DNA of 64,000 nt from Medicago truncatula. Its lineage: Eukaryota; Streptophyta; Magnoliopsida; Fabales; Fabaceae. The stretch spans positions 77,001-141,000 of the forward strand of contig NC_053047.1 of NCBI RefSeq assembly GCF_003473485.1, written 5' to 3'. The notes below the pieces were generated by a model that searched no databases, was not told the origin of the DNA, and saw only the letters and a program-made list of their open reading frames with translations. The position numbers and the translations under genes are program-made. This document shows positions 62,384-64,000 of the stretch, one piece after another. Every line of letters starts with the position of its first letter. The stretch's first letter is position 1.

Positions 62384-62493
62384 TCTTATTGCGGTCGTGA
62401 GCTTAGCTCAGTTGGTAGGAACAATACATATTATATACAAGGTTTGGAGTTCGAATCCCGACCACCGCAAAAAAAAAAAAAAATCTTATTGCG
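62384..62493 (+). mobile_element. tRNA-derived SINE with target-site duplications
   Basis: TCTTATTGCG flanks a 90-bp element (62394-62483) at 62384-62393 and 62484-62493. The element has an A box (TTAGCTCAGTTGGTAG), a B box (GAGTTCGAATCC) and a tail of about 14 A after CCACCGC. It looks like a nearly pure tRNA head plus poly(A). The clean duplications suggest recent insertion. Confidence 0.88.
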
Positions 62494-63068
62494 ATTGCGA
62501 TTCTTGTGAGAGATGCGATTAATTTTTCTTCAAGCGATTACACGCTAAAAAATTAATTATTATTTTTTTGTCAAATAGTCTAGTGGCTATAATTCACGTT
62601 TTAAGGTGAACAAGTGGGGTGTCTGGGGTTCGAACCTAGTCCTGCCAACAGAGCTATGCTCACGGAGACATTAAGTTTGTTCGTGAACTGCTTCAAAGAA
62701 TGTTAAGTATAATCTTGACTGATTTTGTGAGCTACTCAACTAAAAATGCAAAAAAGTAAAGCAAGATAGAAAGATAAAAGCTTAAAGATTAAATTAAATC
62801 AGAGATCCTTTAATTAATTTAATTATAACAAGTTGGTAACAAGTTAGTCATTTAAATTTATTAAAAAAAGTTAGTCATTTAATTATAATTTTTAAACGTT
62901 GAATAATTTACGTTAAGAAAAATCTAAAAAGAACAACTTATTGCAATTAAATAAGTTAAAAGATCTCTAAAATAATTTAAATAAGATAAAATTGTGAAAA
63001 TAAGTCGTTTAATTGAATGTGTGTATTTTGAAAAATTTACAAAAACATTGCTGGCTGAGCATCAAGAC
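62494..63068. other. Repeat-bearing spacer
   Basis: Contains a tRNA-like repeat at about 62564-62650 (TAGTCTAGTGGCTA and GGGGTTCGAACC) related to 17925-18020, and a micro-insertion at 62841-62882. No gene. Confidence 0.4.
62841..62882 (+). repeat. Micro-insertion with 15-bp direct repeats
   Basis: AAGTTAGTCATTTAA at 62841-62855 and 62868-62882 flanks ATTTATTAAAAA. AT-richness makes slippage a possible alternative. Confidence 0.45.
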
Positions 63069-63269
63069 TTATCGGAACTTAGCTAGCTGAGGGTGAACAA
63101 CTTCACCAAAAACATTACTCCCTGCTTCAGCTGAATTCCCAAATGGAATGTTAGCCTCACGAGTTAATGCTAAAAACCTAACAAGCCTGTTTTTTTTTTT
63201 TTGAAGGAACCTAACAAGCCTGTTGTTAAACATCTTTCTAACTTCTGGAATTATCTTAGCACCAGTCAA
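63069..63269 (-). other. Open frame of unknown character containing a micro-insertion
   Basis: A 66-codon minus frame (ALTREANIPFGNSAEAGSNV, GEVVHPQLAKFR) looks protein-like at its C terminus but matches no family I know. Inside it NRLVRFL is repeated around QKKK because of the insertion at 63175-63224. Possibly a terminal exon or gene fragment; not called as a gene. Confidence 0.2.
63175..63224 (-). repeat. Micro-insertion: 17-bp perfect repeats around poly(T) plus GAAGG
   Basis: AACCTAACAAGCCTGTT occurs at 63175-63191 and 63208-63224. The 16-bp insert, read on the minus strand, is CCTTC plus eleven A. The net gain of 33 bp keeps the surrounding minus-strand frame open. Confidence 0.75.
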
Positions 63270-64000
63270 AATCAGGCTTCATGCAAGCAGTTTTTATGTC
63301 AAAAACATTAATTGAATATATCTTTTGTAAACTCTCCGCATTGCATTAATGATTAAAACAATCATTATAACCAAATTTAAAATCGATTTCCTGACAACAA
63401 TTCAATTGATGTGCAAAAGGCATCAAAAATTTCAGAGTTGAAGGATAGATAGAAGCTATCAACCATTTCGAATTTGCTGTTAATTGCAAATGTATATCAT
63501 TATCTCATGTAACCAAAAAAATTCGAATATTAATCATAGCAATATTCTTTAGTTTTTGTTGTTTTCATTTTATTACAAGATCCATAAACATTTTGCATAT
63601 ATTATATATTAGAAAATAAAAATAAGGTATCTAAAATATAATTTAGTCTTTGACTTTTTTTTTTTAACAAACTAAAATGATATAACCAACAAAATTGATT
63701 CACCTGCACAAGTCATGCAAGGAATGAACCAACCAAGAATATGTAAGTTTACAAACTCACGGACTCGGTGGATAAACAAACACCCACCAAGAATGAAAAC
63801 AACTTAGATGGTGATCCCCATACAAAGAAAAAGGTGTTTCCACCAGTCATGAAATCTATAGGCTTAATTGGACTTTTCGTCCCCTAACTAATTTGTTGTT
63901 TTTATTTTAGTCCCATAACTTTTAAAATCAACGTTTTGGTCCCTTACAAATGTCTCCGTTAGTCAAATTAGTCATATTCCGTTAATTTTAACATCAAATG
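63270..64000. other. Intergenic DNA; possible repeat end at the window edge
   Basis: AT-rich with no gene. From about 63862 (GGCTTAATTGGACTTTTCG then TCCCCTAACTAATTTG) the sequence resembles the common legume repeat with AGTCCC/GGTCCC phrases. It runs off the window, so its type cannot be judged. Confidence 0.35.

Noticed and set aside
62394-62465. Candidate tRNA gene
   Set aside because: Has pol III boxes but is followed by poly(A) and flanked by target duplications, so it is a SINE.
1-64000. CRISPR arrays, operons, prophage or bacterial features
   Set aside because: Intron structure and repeat content are those of a plant nuclear genome; no such features were seen.

Overview
The window is nuclear DNA of a flowering plant, most likely a legume of the Medicago/pea/clover group. 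The evidence is AT-rich intergenic DNA, intron-rich genes with GT-AG borders, plant-only protein families (katanin p80 with con80 domain, LCBK1-type lipid kinase, ferredoxin-thioredoxin reductase variable subunit, plant B3 and F-box families), and Stowaway-like MITEs, hAT elements, tRNA-derived SINEs and LTR relics. Species assignment is inference; no database was searched.

Layout. (1) 271-2941 (+): eight-exon gene for a DUF3531 chloroplast-type protein. (2) 4991-18532 (-): an 18-exon katanin p80 WD40 subunit gene (KTN80) whose introns hold a Stowaway MITE with nested insertions, a hAT deletion derivative and LTR-like fragments. (3) 19545-24735: a hAT transposon with TTF/ZMYM-type transposase, internally deleted, carrying a solo Gypsy LTR. 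(4) 24736-29973: gene-poor DNA with a decayed Copia relic. (5) 30003-37425 (+): eight-exon sphingoid long-chain-base kinase gene (LCBK1). (6) 39604-40758 (-): F-box gene with one in-frame stop. (7) 41880-45293: LINE ORF1-like remnant, then a MITE-like element with a 16-bp palindrome in several copies. (8) 45615-46022 (+): intronless FTRA. (9) 47268-52006 (-): seven-exon DEG10 protease. (10) 53914-54333 (+): single-exon B3-domain gene between diverged direct repeats. (11) 56995-59525 (+): four-exon organellar RAD52-like gene. (12) 60917-62174 (+): two-exon gene for a small cysteine-rich protein with a thylakoid-lumen-like presequence. (13) 62384-64000: a SINE with clear target-site duplications and other repeats.

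Exon chains for the six multi-exon genes were rebuilt by hand; every junction uses GT-AG and the phases sum to complete reading frames (301, 760, 777, 550, 212 and 185 aa). The genes do not form a pathway, although five encode probable organelle proteins.

The most unusual signal is recurrent. At about a dozen sites a perfect or near-perfect 12-24 bp direct repeat flanks an insert of only about 11-30 bp, most of them a few bases plus a poly(A) or poly(T) run. They look like retroposition events truncated almost to the tail. A second unusual feature is a microsatellite-encoded Met-poly-Leu upstream ORF whose stop overlaps the LCBK1 start codon.
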